Source: Streptomyces silvae (GTDB taxonomy: Bacteria > Actinomycetota > Actinomycetes > Streptomycetales > Streptomycetaceae). From it: a DNA stretch of 64,000 bases. Positions 17,261 through 25,575 of this stretch are shown one piece after another (within the stretch, counting starts at the first letter, position 1; each line of letters starts with the position of its first letter). A program made the position numbers and the translations under genes. The stretch is from contig NZ_JAERUC010000200.1 in assembly GCF_016745505.1 (NCBI RefSeq), forward strand, positions 1-64,000, read 5' to 3'. The notes under the pieces are model-generated. The model was not told the origin of the DNA and did not search any database. It saw only the letters and a program-made list of their open reading frames with translations.

Positions 17261-17283
17261 GGGACACGACGGGACACGACGGG
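17261..17283 (+). repeat. Tandem GGGACACGAC repeat before the CDF gene
   Basis: Two exact copies of GGGACACGAC and the start of a third (GGG) lie 17-39 bases upstream of the CDF start codon, in its 5' leader or promoter. Tandem 10-bp repeats one helical turn apart could be regulator contact sites. Confidence 0.55.
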
Positions 17284-17299
17284 TTGCGGAGGCGTTCGC

Positions 17300-18241
17300 A
17301 TGGGGGCTGGCCACGATCACGGGCATACGCACGGAGGGCCGCCCCCGACGGGCACGGCCGCCGCCGCGTACCGGGGCAGGCTCCGGGTCGCCCTGGGCAT
17401 CACGCTCGGCGTCATGGTCATGGAGATCGTGGGCGGGCTGCTCGCCGACTCGCTCGCCCTGATCGCCGACGCGGCCCACATGGCCACCGACGCCCTGGGG
17501 CTCGGCATGGCCCTGCTGGCCATCCACTTCGCCAACCGGCCGGCGGGCCCCAACCGCACCTTCGGCTTCGCCCGTGCGGAGATCCTCGCGGCGCTGGCCA
17601 ACTGCCTGCTGCTCCTCGGCGTCGGCGGCTATCTGGTCTTCGAGGCCGTCGAGCGCTTCATCACCCCGGCCCAGACCAGGGGCGGACTGGCCATCGCCTT
17701 CGCGGCGGTCGGTCTGGTCGCCAACGTCGTCTCGCTGTCCCTGCTGATGCGCGGGCAGCGCGACAGCCTCAATGTGCGGGGCGCCTATCTCGAGGTCGTC
17801 GCGGACACGCTCGGCTCGGTGACGGTGCTCGGGTCGGCGGGCATCATCATGGCGACGGGCTGGCAGGCGGCCGACCCCATCGCCTCGCTGCTCATCGGCC
17901 TCATGATCGTCCCCCGTACGGTGAAGCTCCTGCGGGAGACGCTCGACGTACTGCTGGAGTCGGCGCCCAAGGGGGTCGACATGGACGAGGTGCGCGCCCA
18001 CATCACGGCGCTCCCGGGCGTGCTGGACGTGCACGACCTGCACGCCTGGACGATCACCTCGGGCATGCCCGTGCTCTCCGCCCATGTGGTCGTGCACCAG
18101 GAGATGCTGGACTCCATCGGCCACGAGAAGCTCCTGCACGAACTCCAGGGCTGCCTCGGCCACCACTTCGACGTGGAGCACTGCACCTTCCAGCTGGAGC
18201 CCAGCGGGCACGCGGAGCACGAGGCGCGGCTCTGCCACTGA
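17300..18241 (+). CDS. Cation diffusion facilitator, CzcD-type metal exporter
   Basis: A 313-residue membrane transporter with six predicted helices in residues 28-205 and a C-terminal cytoplasmic metal-binding domain. The N-terminus is His-rich (GAGHDHGHTHGG). The transport site residues appear in SLALIADAAHMATDALGL (helix II) and LEVVADTLGSV (helix V). The family exports Zn, Co or Cd against protons. The ATG has GGAGG six to seven bases upstream. A C-terminal His-rich end (GHAEHEARLCH) may also bind metal. Confidence 0.92.
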   Translation: MGAGHDHGHTHGGPPPTGTAAAAYRGRLRVALGITLGVMVMEIVGGLLADSLALIADAAHMATDALGLGMALLAIHFANRPAGPNRTFGFARAEILAALANCLLLLGVGGYLVFEAVERFITPAQTRGGLAIAFAAVGLVANVVSLSLLMRGQRDSLNVRGAYLEVVADTLGSVTVLGSAGIIMATGWQAADPIASLLIGLMIVPRTVKLLRETLDVLLESAPKGVDMDEVRAHITALPGVLDVHDLHAWTITSGMPVLSAHVVVHQEMLDSIGHEKLLHELQGCLGHHFDVEHCTFQLEPSGHAEHEARLCH

Positions 18242-18326
18242 GCCGCCCGCGCGCCGTCGCCCGGTGCTAGGGTCTGCGGCGAGTCTCCGAGCCCGGAGCC
18301 CGTGGGGAGAGAAGGAGCTGAGGTTG

Positions 18327-18395
18327 ATGACGGTCGTCACGACGGCTGCCCGGTGCAGCGTCCGGTCCTTCCTCGTCTCCCGGGTCACCGGCTGA
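18327..18395 (+). CDS. Possible 22-residue leader peptide
   Basis: The short ORF MTVVTTAARCSVRSFLVSRV(TG) begins with ATG after GAGAAGGAG and ends 58 bases before the methyltransferase-GNAT gene. A TAGGGT sequence about 60 bases upstream could be a -10 element. Short ORFs with good ribosome binding sites in Streptomyces leaders often serve attenuation. No other evidence supports translation. Confidence 0.4.
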   Translation: MTVVTTAARCSVRSFLVSRVTG

Positions 18396-18453
18396 CCGCT
18401 CGGCACTTCTCACGCCGCGTCGGCCGGGGCCCTCTCATCCAAGGGTTCCCGTC

Positions 18454-19707
18454 TTGACCGACCACACGTACAACGCCTTCTTCGCACTGCATCACCGGCT
18501 GCCCCGGCAGAACCCCGGTTCCGATGCCACCACCCGACGGCTGCTCGCCCTCGCGGGCCCGCTGCCGGACCGCCCCCGCGTCCTGGACCTGGGCTGCGGC
18601 CCGGGCAGGGCCGCCCTGCTGCTCGCCGCCGAGGCGGGTGCCGAGGTGACGGCGGTCGATCTGCACCAGCCGTTCCTCGACGAGCTCACCGAGGCCGCAG
18701 GAGCACGTGGGCTCGGCGACCGGATCCGCACCGTCAGGGCCGACATGGCGGACCTCGACGGGCCCGGTTTCGCCGACGGGTCCTACGACCTGGTCTGGGC
18801 CGAGGGTTCCGCGTACATCGTCGGGTTCGACACCGCGCTGCGGGACTGGCGGCGGCTGCTCGCCCCCGGCGGCACGATGGTGATCACCGAGTGCGTCTGG
18901 ACCACCGGCTCCTCGTCGGCGGGGGCACGCGCCTTCTGGGACCGGCACGCCTCGCTGCGCCCCGTCGCGGGGAACACCGCGGCGGCCGTGGAGGCGGGCT
19001 TCCATGTGCTCGGGGTGCTGGTGCAGCCCGACAGCGACTGGGACGAGTACTACGTGCCGCTGGCCGCACGGGCCGCCACGGCCGATCCCTCGGCTCCCGG
19101 CATGCCGGAGGCCCTCGCGGCGACCCGCGAGGAGCTGGACGTACGCCGCCGGTACGGCGCGGAGTACGGATACGCCGGCTATGTGCTGCGCCCCTCCGAT
19201 CCCCGCTGGAGGACCCGGCCCGAGACGGCCGCCGACCGCCCGGCCGTGCACGAGGTCGTCGAGGCGGCCTTCCCGACCCGGGACGAGGCCGATCTGGTCG
19301 ACGCCCTGCGCGCCGACCCCGACGCCTGGCTGCCCGGTCTGTCGTACGTGGCCGAGGCCCCGGACGGTTCGGTGGCGGCCCACGCCCTGCTCACCCGGTG
19401 CCGGGTCGGGGACGCCCCGGCGCTCGCGCTGGCCCCGGTGGCGACCGCGCCGGCCCATCAGCGCTCGGGCGCCGGGCGTGCGGTGGTCCGGGCCGTGCTG
19501 GACGCCGCGCGGCTGCGCGGGGAGTCACTCGTCCTGGTGCTCGGACATCCGGAGTACTACCCGGTCCTCGGTTTCGTGCCCGCGTCGCGGTTCGGGATCA
19601 GGCCGGGCTTCGAGGTCCCCGACGAGGCGATGATGGCGCTGGTCCTGGACGGTTCGGGGCCGGTCCCCGGCGGCACGATCCGCTACCCGGCGGCCTTCGG
19701 GGTCTGA
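18454..19707 (+). CDS. SAM-dependent methyltransferase fused to GNAT acetyltransferase
   Basis: A 417-residue two-domain protein with a TTG start. Residues 1 to about 245 are a class I methyltransferase: motif I is VLDLGCGPGRAALLLAAEAG, followed by AVDLHQ and a late MVITECVW strand. Residues from about 250 to the end are a GNAT acetyltransferase: RPETAADRPAVHEVVEAAF, an acetyl-CoA-binding segment near VATAPAHQRSGAGRAVVRAVL, and GHPEYYPVLGF as in the YhbS-like branch. Both domains look intact. The joint substrate is unknown. Confidence 0.85.
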   Translation: MTDHTYNAFFALHHRLPRQNPGSDATTRRLLALAGPLPDRPRVLDLGCGPGRAALLLAAEAGAEVTAVDLHQPFLDELTEAAGARGLGDRIRTVRADMADLDGPGFADGSYDLVWAEGSAYIVGFDTALRDWRRLLAPGGTMVITECVWTTGSSSAGARAFWDRHASLRPVAGNTAAAVEAGFHVLGVLVQPDSDWDEYYVPLAARAATADPSAPGMPEALAATREELDVRRRYGAEYGYAGYVLRPSDPRWRTRPETAADRPAVHEVVEAAFPTRDEADLVDALRADPDAWLPGLSYVAEAPDGSVAAHALLTRCRVGDAPALALAPVATAPAHQRSGAGRAVVRAVLDAARLRGESLVLVLGHPEYYPVLGFVPASRFGIRPGFEVPDEAMMALVLDGSGPVPGGTIRYPAAFGV

Positions 19708-19713
19708 CGCGCC

Positions 19714-19752
19714 GTCCGTCCCGCCACCCTCTCCGGCGGGGGCGGGACGGAC
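19714..19752 (+). terminator. Terminator after the methyltransferase-GNAT gene
   Basis: A 12-bp perfect inverted repeat (GTCCGTCCCGCC with GGCGGGACGGAC) and a 15-base loop, beginning seven bases after the stop codon. An inner CCGCC/GGCGG pairing offers a competing fold. Confidence 0.7.
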
Positions 19753-19854
19753 ATGCCAGCACCCGTAGTGCGGACAAGCGGCTTTTGTACGGCAGACTTG
19801 ACCGCACTCGAGGGGTCCGGCGCACGAGGCCGGGAACCAAAGCGAAGGATGGGT

Positions 19855-20448
19855 ATGCCGACCACACCAGCCACCGCGGCGAACAGCTCGTCGAACGGCA
19901 CAGCAGACGCGATCATGCTCGAACTGGTCGATGAGAACGGCACCACCATCGGCACCGCGGAGAAGCTGGCGGCACACCAGGCTCCCGGCCAGCTGCACCG
20001 GGCGTTCTCCGTCTTCCTCTTCGACGAGCAGGGGCGGCTGCTGCTGCAGCGCCGCGCGCTCGGCAAGTACCACTCCCCCGGCGTGTGGTCGAACACGTGC
20101 TGCGGCCATCCGTACCCGGGAGAGGCGCCGTTCGCGGCCGCCGCCCGGCGTACGTACGAGGAGCTGGGCGTCTCGCCCTCGCTGCTCGCGGCGGCGGGCA
20201 CGGTCCGCTACAACCACCCGGATCCGATGTCGGGCCTGGTGGAGCAGGAGTTCAACCATCTGTTCGTCGGCCTGGTGCAGGAGCGGCTGCGGCCGGACGA
20301 GGAGGAGGTCGGCGAGACGGCCTTCGTGACCGCGGCCGAGCTCGCGGAGCGGCATGCCGCCGCACCGTTCTCGGCGTGGTTCATGACCGTGCTGGATGCC
20401 GCGCGGCCCGCGGTCAGGGAGCTGACGGGGCCGTCCGCGGGCTGGTGA
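19855..20448 (+). CDS. idi: Isopentenyl-diphosphate delta-isomerase, type 1
   Basis: A 197-residue Nudix-fold enzyme that interconverts IPP and DMAPP. The catalytic cysteine is in NTCCGHPYPGE (81-90) and the catalytic glutamate region is RPDEEEVGETAFV. Metal-binding histidines are at GQLHRAF and YHSPG. The start MPTTPATAANSS was chosen because the S. coelicolor protein, as I recall it, begins the same way; an in-frame ATG lies two codons upstream. It complements the nearby hopanoid operon by balancing prenyl precursors. Confidence 0.95.
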   Translation: MPTTPATAANSSSNGTADAIMLELVDENGTTIGTAEKLAAHQAPGQLHRAFSVFLFDEQGRLLLQRRALGKYHSPGVWSNTCCGHPYPGEAPFAAAARRTYEELGVSPSLLAAAGTVRYNHPDPMSGLVEQEFNHLFVGLVQERLRPDEEEVGETAFVTAAELAERHAAAPFSAWFMTVLDAARPAVRELTGPSAGW

Positions 20449-20472
20449 GTCCGCGCGCCGGGCAGGGGGCGG

Positions 20473-20955
20473 TCAGAGCTGCGTCTTCAGGGGCAGCGCC
20501 GCCCAGATGATCTTGCCGCCGCCCGCGGTGTGCTCCACGTCGCAGGTGCCGCCCGCCTCGGCGGTGATCTCGCGGACCAGGAGCAGCCCGCGGCCGCCGG
20601 TCTGGGCGTAGTCGGTGACCAGCGCGGTGGGGCGGTAGGGGTGGTTGTCCTCGACGGAGACCCTGATCCACTCCGCCCCGATGGCCACCTCCACGGCCAG
20701 CTCGGGCGAGAGCAGGGCCGCGTGCCGGACGGCGTTGGTGACCAGCTCCGAGACGATCAGCAGCAGTCCGTGGAGGATGTCGTCCTCGACGGGTACGCCC
20801 TGCCGGCCGATCAGGTCCCGGACCGCGCGCCGGGCCTGCGGCACGGAGACGTCGACGGCGGGGGCGGTGAAACGCCACACCCCCTCGTACGACACGGGAT
20901 GGGCCGGGACACTCCCACGGCTCTCCATAGACCGCCACCCGCTCTCGACTCGCAT
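20473..20955 (-). CDS. RsbW-like ATP-binding protein (anti-sigma/histidine kinase-like ATPase)
   Basis: About 160 residues. The N-box LLIVSELVTNAVRHA, the VEDNHP motif and the GGRGLLLVREI G-box define a HATPase_c fold without a dimerisation or receiver domain, the pattern of the many Streptomyces RsbW-like proteins. Such proteins bind sigma factors or anti-anti-sigma factors. The start is uncertain: ATG at 20955 or at 20928 (MESRG); neither has a strong ribosome binding site. No partner sigma or STAS gene lies nearby. Confidence 0.82.
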   Translation of the reverse strand: MRVESGWRSMESRGSVPAHPVSYEGVWRFTAPAVDVSVPQARRAVRDLIGRQGVPVEDDILHGLLLIVSELVTNAVRHAALLSPELAVEVAIGAEWIRVSVEDNHPYRPTALVTDYAQTGGRGLLLVREITAEAGGTCDVEHTAGGGKIIWAALPLKTQL

Positions 20956-21076
20956 CTCACTGACTATCGAGTAATGAGTGTCGGGAACGGCGTGGTCCGG
21001 ACCGCAGCTCTGACCACAAGTGGTCTCTTCTAGACGCAATGTGACCGAGTGGGTATGACAGCGTCAGGTGATTGGA

Positions 21077-21664
21077 CTACTTCTCGTCTTCTTCGGGCGT
21101 CATCTGGTCCGTCACCAGACTGACGACCCGTCGTCCTCCCACGCCGATCGCGATCAGCCCGAGCCCGTCGAACAGCAGGGCCAGGGAGAAGAAGCAGCCG
21201 AGCACGTAGAGGCTGCTGTGCGGCCAGTCGAAGAGCACCAGCAGGCCCAGCAACAGCCCGAAGGCTCCTTGCAGCAGGGTCCAGCCGAACTGGGGCCCGC
21301 GTACGACGACGCTGCCGACCAGCCGGAACACCCCGCCGGTGAGGAAGAGCAGCGCGGCGAACATCGTCAGCGTCTCGGCGGTGCCCTCCGGGTGCTTGAG
21401 GACGACGACGCCGGCGGCGATGTTCAGCGCGGCGACCACCACGCCCAGCCAGAAGTAGGCGGTGCCGCGGGCCTGGACCGCGTGGAGCAGGCCGACGAGT
21501 CCGCCGACGAGCAGCAGCCAGCCGAAGAGGATCATCGAGGTGAGGGTGGCGACACCGGTGTAGACGAGGCCGACGAGCCCCGCGACGGCCAGCAGGGCGC
21601 CGAGCAGGGCCAGCCCGCCGAAGCTCCGGCTGAGCTTCCTGCCCTCGGTCGTGGGTCCGGCCAT
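21077..21664 (-). CDS. HdeD-family (DUF308) membrane protein
   Basis: A 195-residue protein with six predicted membrane helices arranged as repeated pairs between residues 15 and 175, with glycine-rich loops, as in HdeD/DUF308 proteins. E. coli HdeD is linked to acid resistance at high cell density; the role in Streptomyces is unknown. The ATG has a GAGGAGC site. It is divergent from the enoyl-CoA hydratase gene, with 80 bases in between. Confidence 0.85.
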   Translation of the reverse strand: MAGPTTEGRKLSRSFGGLALLGALLAVAGLVGLVYTGVATLTSMILFGWLLLVGGLVGLLHAVQARGTAYFWLGVVVAALNIAAGVVVLKHPEGTAETLTMFAALLFLTGGVFRLVGSVVVRGPQFGWTLLQGAFGLLLGLLVLFDWPHSSLYVLGCFFSLALLFDGLGLIAIGVGGRRVVSLVTDQMTPEEDEK

Positions 21665-21744
21665 CGACAGCTCCTCACGGTGCGTGCCCGCTTCGCGACC
21701 CCTTCCTGATCATAGGTTCGGGCCGTGCGGATAGCATCCGGCGC

Positions 21745-22560
21745 ATGGACCTCAGGGAGCAGTCGCCCGAGCGGGCGGCAGCGGCGGAGCCGCGGCTGGA
21801 GCACACCGTCGTGGACGGCGTGGCGACCGTCGTCATCAGCAACCCCGCCAAGCGCAACGCCATGACCGCGGACATGTGGCAGGCGCTGCCCGTGCTCCTG
21901 GACGGGCTGGCAGCCGATCCCGGCGTACGGGTCCTCGTGCTCACCGGCGCCGGTGACACCTTCTGCGCCGGCGCGGACATCGCCTCCCTCCGGGATCCGG
22001 CCGGGCGGCCGCAGGCACTCGCCGTCCGGGCCGAGGAGGCGCTGGCGGCGTTCCCCCGGCCCACCCTGGCCGCCGTGCGCGGCTACTGCGTGGGCGGCGG
22101 CAGCCAGCTGGCCGCGGCCTGCGATCTGCGGTTCGCCGAGGAGGGCGCCTCCTTCGGGGTCACCCCGGCCAAGCTCGGCATCGTCTACCCCTCGTCCTCG
22201 ACGCGGCGGCTGGTCGCGCTCGTCGGCCCGGCCGCCGCGAAGTACCTGCTGTTCTCCGGGGAGCTGATCGGGACGGACCGGGCGCTGCGCACCGGGCTGG
22301 TGGACGAGGTCCTGCCCGCGGGCGCGCTGGCCGGCCGGGTGGCCGCCTTCGCAGGGGTCCTGGCGTCGCGTTCGCAGCTGACCCAGGCCGCGGCCAAGGA
22401 GTTCGCCGACGGCCGCGAGGACCGGGACGCCCACTGGGCGGAGCAGGCACGCGGCAGCGGCGACACCGCCGAGGGGGTCGCCGCCTTCCTGGAGCGCCGT
22501 ACCCCCCGCTTCACCTGGACGACGACGGGGAGTGCCGGGCCTGCGCCTACATCAGGATGA
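21745..22560 (+). CDS. Enoyl-CoA hydratase/isomerase family protein
   Basis: A 271-residue crotonase-fold protein. The oxyanion-hole segments NPAKRNAMT and AGDTFCAGADIASL are present, and the RGYCVGGGSQLAAACDLRFA region is typical. The usual second catalytic glutamate position falls in TPAKLGIVYPSSST and is not acidic, so it may act as an isomerase or on an unusual acyl-CoA instead of a classic hydratase. A TAGCAT 15 bases before the ATG suggests leaderless expression. It ends five bases from a convergent DJ-1 gene. Confidence 0.85.
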   Translation: MDLREQSPERAAAAEPRLEHTVVDGVATVVISNPAKRNAMTADMWQALPVLLDGLAADPGVRVLVLTGAGDTFCAGADIASLRDPAGRPQALAVRAEEALAAFPRPTLAAVRGYCVGGGSQLAAACDLRFAEEGASFGVTPAKLGIVYPSSSTRRLVALVGPAAAKYLLFSGELIGTDRALRTGLVDEVLPAGALAGRVAAFAGVLASRSQLTQAAAKEFADGREDRDAHWAEQARGSGDTAEGVAAFLERRTPRFTWTTTGSAGPAPTSG

Positions 22561-22565
22561 ACCGG

Positions 22566-23201
22566 CTACGTCAGGATGAACCGGCTCTTCGCCCGCCACT
22601 CCTCGACCATGGCCGCCGGGGCCTTCTCCGGCGCCCCGCAGTCGTAGGGCGGCTGCGGGTCGTACTCGGTCAGCAGCTGGACGGCGCGGGCGTGGTCGTC
22701 GCCCGCGATCCTGCCGAGCAGGGTGAGGCCCATGTCGATGCCGGAGGAGACCCCGGCGGCGGTGACGTACTTGCCGTCGACGACCACCCGCTCGCCCGTC
22801 GGCTCGGCCCCGAAGCCGGTCAGGACGTCGAGGGCCAGCCAGTGCGAGGTGGCGCGCCGACCGGTGAGCAGTCCGGCGGCGGCGAGCAGCAGGGACCCGG
22901 TGCACACCGAGGTGGTCCAGGTGCTGGTGGCGTCCACCGTCCGCAGCCAGCCGAGCAGCGTCCCGTTCTCCATCTGGTCGCTCTGCCCGGGTCCGCCCGG
23001 CACGATCACCACGTCCGGGGCGGACACCTCGGCGAGCGTACGTTCGGCGGTGAGCGAGAGGCTGCCGCTGTCGTTGCGCACGGGGCCGGGCCGCTCGGCG
23101 ACGAAGACCGTCTCGGCGCCGGGGGCCCTGCTGAGCATCTCGTACGGGCCCACGGCGTCCAGCGCGGTGAAGCGGTCGAAGAGCACGATGGCGATCTGCA
23201 T
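22566..23201 (-). CDS. DJ-1/PfpI family protein, isonitrile hydratase-like
   Basis: A 211-residue class I glutamine amidotransferase-like protein. The nucleophilic-elbow cysteine lies in TSVCTGSLLLAAAGLL, followed by RRATSHW, the pattern of InhA isonitrile hydratases and of GlxA sensor domains. An acidic residue near the N-terminus (LDAVGPYEM) would complete the active site. It begins 41 bases after the stop of the AraC-type gene, which carries a related domain, so the regulator probably controls it. The ATG has a GGAAGGAA site. Confidence 0.85.
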   Translation of the reverse strand: MQIAIVLFDRFTALDAVGPYEMLSRAPGAETVFVAERPGPVRNDSGSLSLTAERTLAEVSAPDVVIVPGGPGQSDQMENGTLLGWLRTVDATSTWTTSVCTGSLLLAAAGLLTGRRATSHWLALDVLTGFGAEPTGERVVVDGKYVTAAGVSSGIDMGLTLLGRIAGDDHARAVQLLTEYDPQPPYDCGAPEKAPAAMVEEWRAKSRFILT

Positions 23202-23242
23202 GGAGTTCCTTCCGTCGGTGCTGCGGTGGTGGTGCGGGCTTC

Positions 23243-24205
23243 TCAGACGGGCTGGGAGCGGAAGCGGCGGCGGTATTCGCCGGGCGCCGTCCCGAGTGCC
23301 TTGACGAAGGCGCGGCGCATCGCCTCCGGGGTGCCGTAGCCGCTGGCGCGGGAGATGCCGGTGATGCCTTCGGTGGTGTCCTCCAGCAGCCGGCGGGCCT
23401 GTTCGAGGCGTACGCGCTCGACGTACCGGCCGGGGGTCAGACCGGTCTCGGCCTGGAACGCGCGGGCGAAGTGACGGGGCGAGAGCCTGGCGCGGGCGGC
23501 CAGGGCCTCCACGGAGAGGTCGGCGTCCGGGTGCTCGGTGATCCAGTGCTGGAGCTCGCGGAGCGGTGCGCGGACGGCGGTCTGTGCGGTGAGCTGGGCG
23601 CTGAACTGGGCCTGGTTCCCCGGGCGCCGCAGGAACACGACGAGATGGCGGGCGACGGCGAGGGCCACGTCCCGCCCGTGTTCCTCCTCGACCAGGGCGA
23701 GCGCGAGGTCGATGCCCGCGGTGACGCCGGCCGACGTCGCCAGCCGCCCGTCGCGTACGAAGATCGGGTCCGGGTCCACGCGCACCGCCGGGAATCTCCG
23801 GGCGAGCGTCTCGCAGACGGACCAGTGGGTGGTCACCCGGTGGCCGTCGAGCTGGCCCGCCTCGGCGAGGAGGAGGGCGCCGGTGCACACCGACACCAGC
23901 TCACGGGCGCGCGGGGCGTGCACGCGGAGCCAGTCGACCAGCTCCGGGGCGGGCGCCCTCGTGCCGGGGCCTCCCGGCACGAGGAGCAGGTCGGGCGCCG
24001 GGGCGTCCGCGAGCGCGGTGTCGGGGACGAGGGTGAGGCCGCTGGAGCAGCGGACCGGCGCACCGTCGAGCGAGGCGGTGCGCAGGCGGTAGGAGACCCC
24101 GGGGAAGCGGGAGGCACCGGCGAAGACCTCCATGGGGCCGCTCACGTCGAGGCTCTGGACGCCCTCGAAGAGGACGACGAGGACGTGGACGGATCGCTGG
24201 GTCAT
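23243..24205 (-). CDS. GlxA-type transcriptional regulator (DJ-1 domain plus AraC DNA-binding domain)
   Basis: A 320-residue two-domain regulator. The N-terminal DJ-1/PfpI-like domain (to about residue 185) has LVSVCTGALLLAEAG, HRVTTHW and LVPGGPG. The C-terminal AraC domain has two helix-turn-helix units (SVEALAARARLSPRHFARAFQ and ITGISRASGYGTPEAMRRAF). The neighbouring gene is a stand-alone DJ-1 protein and is likely its target. The ATG at 24205 has only a weak ribosome binding site; an ATG three codons upstream is an alternative. Confidence 0.88.
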   Translation of the reverse strand: MTQRSVHVLVVLFEGVQSLDVSGPMEVFAGASRFPGVSYRLRTASLDGAPVRCSSGLTLVPDTALADAPAPDLLLVPGGPGTRAPAPELVDWLRVHAPRARELVSVCTGALLLAEAGQLDGHRVTTHWSVCETLARRFPAVRVDPDPIFVRDGRLATSAGVTAGIDLALALVEEEHGRDVALAVARHLVVFLRRPGNQAQFSAQLTAQTAVRAPLRELQHWITEHPDADLSVEALAARARLSPRHFARAFQAETGLTPGRYVERVRLEQARRLLEDTTEGITGISRASGYGTPEAMRRAFVKALGTAPGEYRRRFRSQPV

Positions 24206-24339
24206 GCCCGCCATCCTGGGCGGGCCGGCGGATGGCCGCAATGACGAGTTCCCCACCATTTCTGCCATACCGGCCCGGGGTTCCGTCGGCTGGAACCCCG
24301 GGTCTACCCCGCGTACCAACCAGTCGGTAACGTGCGGGC

Positions 24340-25203
24340 ATGAGTACTCTTCCCCCGCGTGCCGGACGGCGCTGCCACAACGCGCTCAACCCGCTGCACT
24401 CCTGTGTCTACTTCTCCCCCGACCTCGGCAAGGAGTTCGGGGAGCTCGGCATCGACGACGAGAGCCGGGTCTACTTCGCCGCGCGCGGCGCCGCCCTGGG
24501 CGCCGTCGGGGCCGGTGCGGTCACCGCGACCTTCTACAACTTCAACCACGAGCTGGTGGCCCGCCATCTGCCGGCCGTCTGGTCGGAGATCACCCCCGAG
24601 GCGGCGCTCGACGCCCGTCTGCGGGCCGCCGACGCGACGCTGCGCCGGGTGCTCGGCGAGGAGATCCTCGCGTCCCCGGAGATGGCGGAGGCCGCCGGGC
24701 TGGCCCTGCGCGCCGCCGAGGCCTGCACCCGCCACGCCCGTCCGCTGTACGCCGCGCACGCGGACCTGGACGTGCCGGACCAGCCGCACCTGGCGTACTG
24801 GCACGCGGCGACGCTGCTGCGCGAGCACCGCGGCGACGGCCACCTGGCCGGGCTGCTCACGGCCGGTCTCGACCCGCTGGAGGCCCTGGTCAGCCACACC
24901 GCCACCGGCAAGGGCATGGCGCCCCGCTGGATCCTCGCCACCCGCGGCTGGCGGCGCACCGACTGGGACGCGGCGGTGGAGCGGCTGCGTGAGCGCGGTG
25001 TGCTGGATGCCGGGGGCGAGCTGACCGAGGCGGGCACCGCGCTCAGGGCGGAGCTGGAGGAGGCGACGGACCGGATGGACTCCGCACCGTACGAGCACCT
25101 GGGCGCCGACGGCGTGGAGCGGCTCACCGAGCTGGGCCGCGGCTTCCTGTTCACGGCGGCCGCCGCCGGAGCGTTCCCCGACGACCTGGTCGGCAAGGGC
25201 TGA
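24340..25203 (+). CDS. SCO6745-family protein (MarR-like fold), function unknown
   Basis: A 287-residue cytosolic protein of the family I know as SCO6745. The N-terminal half is helical (RCHNALNPLHSCVYFSPDLGKEF), and the C-terminal third (WILATRGWRRTDWDAAVERLRERGVLDAGGELTEAG) has winged-helix character. No catalytic motif is visible. The ATG has no ribosome binding site; an imperfect dyad TACC...GGTA around 24316-24331 lies in the promoter, so transcription may start close to the ATG. Confidence 0.7.
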   Translation: MSTLPPRAGRRCHNALNPLHSCVYFSPDLGKEFGELGIDDESRVYFAARGAALGAVGAGAVTATFYNFNHELVARHLPAVWSEITPEAALDARLRAADATLRRVLGEEILASPEMAEAAGLALRAAEACTRHARPLYAAHADLDVPDQPHLAYWHAATLLREHRGDGHLAGLLTAGLDPLEALVSHTATGKGMAPRWILATRGWRRTDWDAAVERLRERGVLDAGGELTEAGTALRAELEEATDRMDSAPYEHLGADGVERLTELGRGFLFTAAAAGAFPDDLVGKG

Positions 25204-25270
25204 GCCCGTACACGTTTACGACGGGGCGTACGGGCCAGGCGGTGTGCACACCCTACGAAGGAGGCACACC

Positions 25271-25402
25271 GTGTTCCGTGCGATCGCAAACGCTCTGAGT
25301 ACCGTCGGATCGGCCGTCGCCACCGTGGTGACTCTGCCCTTCCGGCTCCTGGCAGGCCTGTTCGGCGGCGCGTCGCGTGGCGGCAGGACCCGGCGCGCCT
25401 GA
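25271..25402 (+). CDS. LPFR-motif small protein
   Basis: A 43-residue protein, GTG start with AAGGAGG seven bases upstream. It is a single amphipathic or membrane helix (SAVATVVTLPFRLLAGLFGG) with the LPFR motif and a basic tail (SRGGRTRRA). I recall this as a named small-protein family of Streptomyces with no known function. It is followed by a strong terminator, which supports a real transcript. Confidence 0.75.
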   Translation: MFRAIANALSTVGSAVATVVTLPFRLLAGLFGGASRGGRTRRA

Positions 25403-25426
25403 CCCGGCCGTTCCACCGAGGCCGTC

Positions 25427-25474
25427 GGGGCCGTGATCGGCGACGTGACCGACCAGGTCACGCGACACGGCCCC
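25427..25474 (+). terminator. Two-stage hairpin after the LPFR gene
   Basis: Nested perfect repeats: outer arms GGGGCCGTG (25427-25435) with CACGGCCCC (25466-25474), inner arms CGTGACC (25444-25450) with GGTCACG (25456-25462). It lies 25 bases after the LPFR stop and 100 bases before tex. Confidence 0.75.
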
Positions 25475-25575
25475 CGGCCACCCGGCACAATGCAGGCGAA
25501 GGGGCCCACCCGGGTGTGGACCACCCCAGTGGCACAGCCAGCACAGCCAGTACGAGAAGGCGAGTCGGGAAAACC

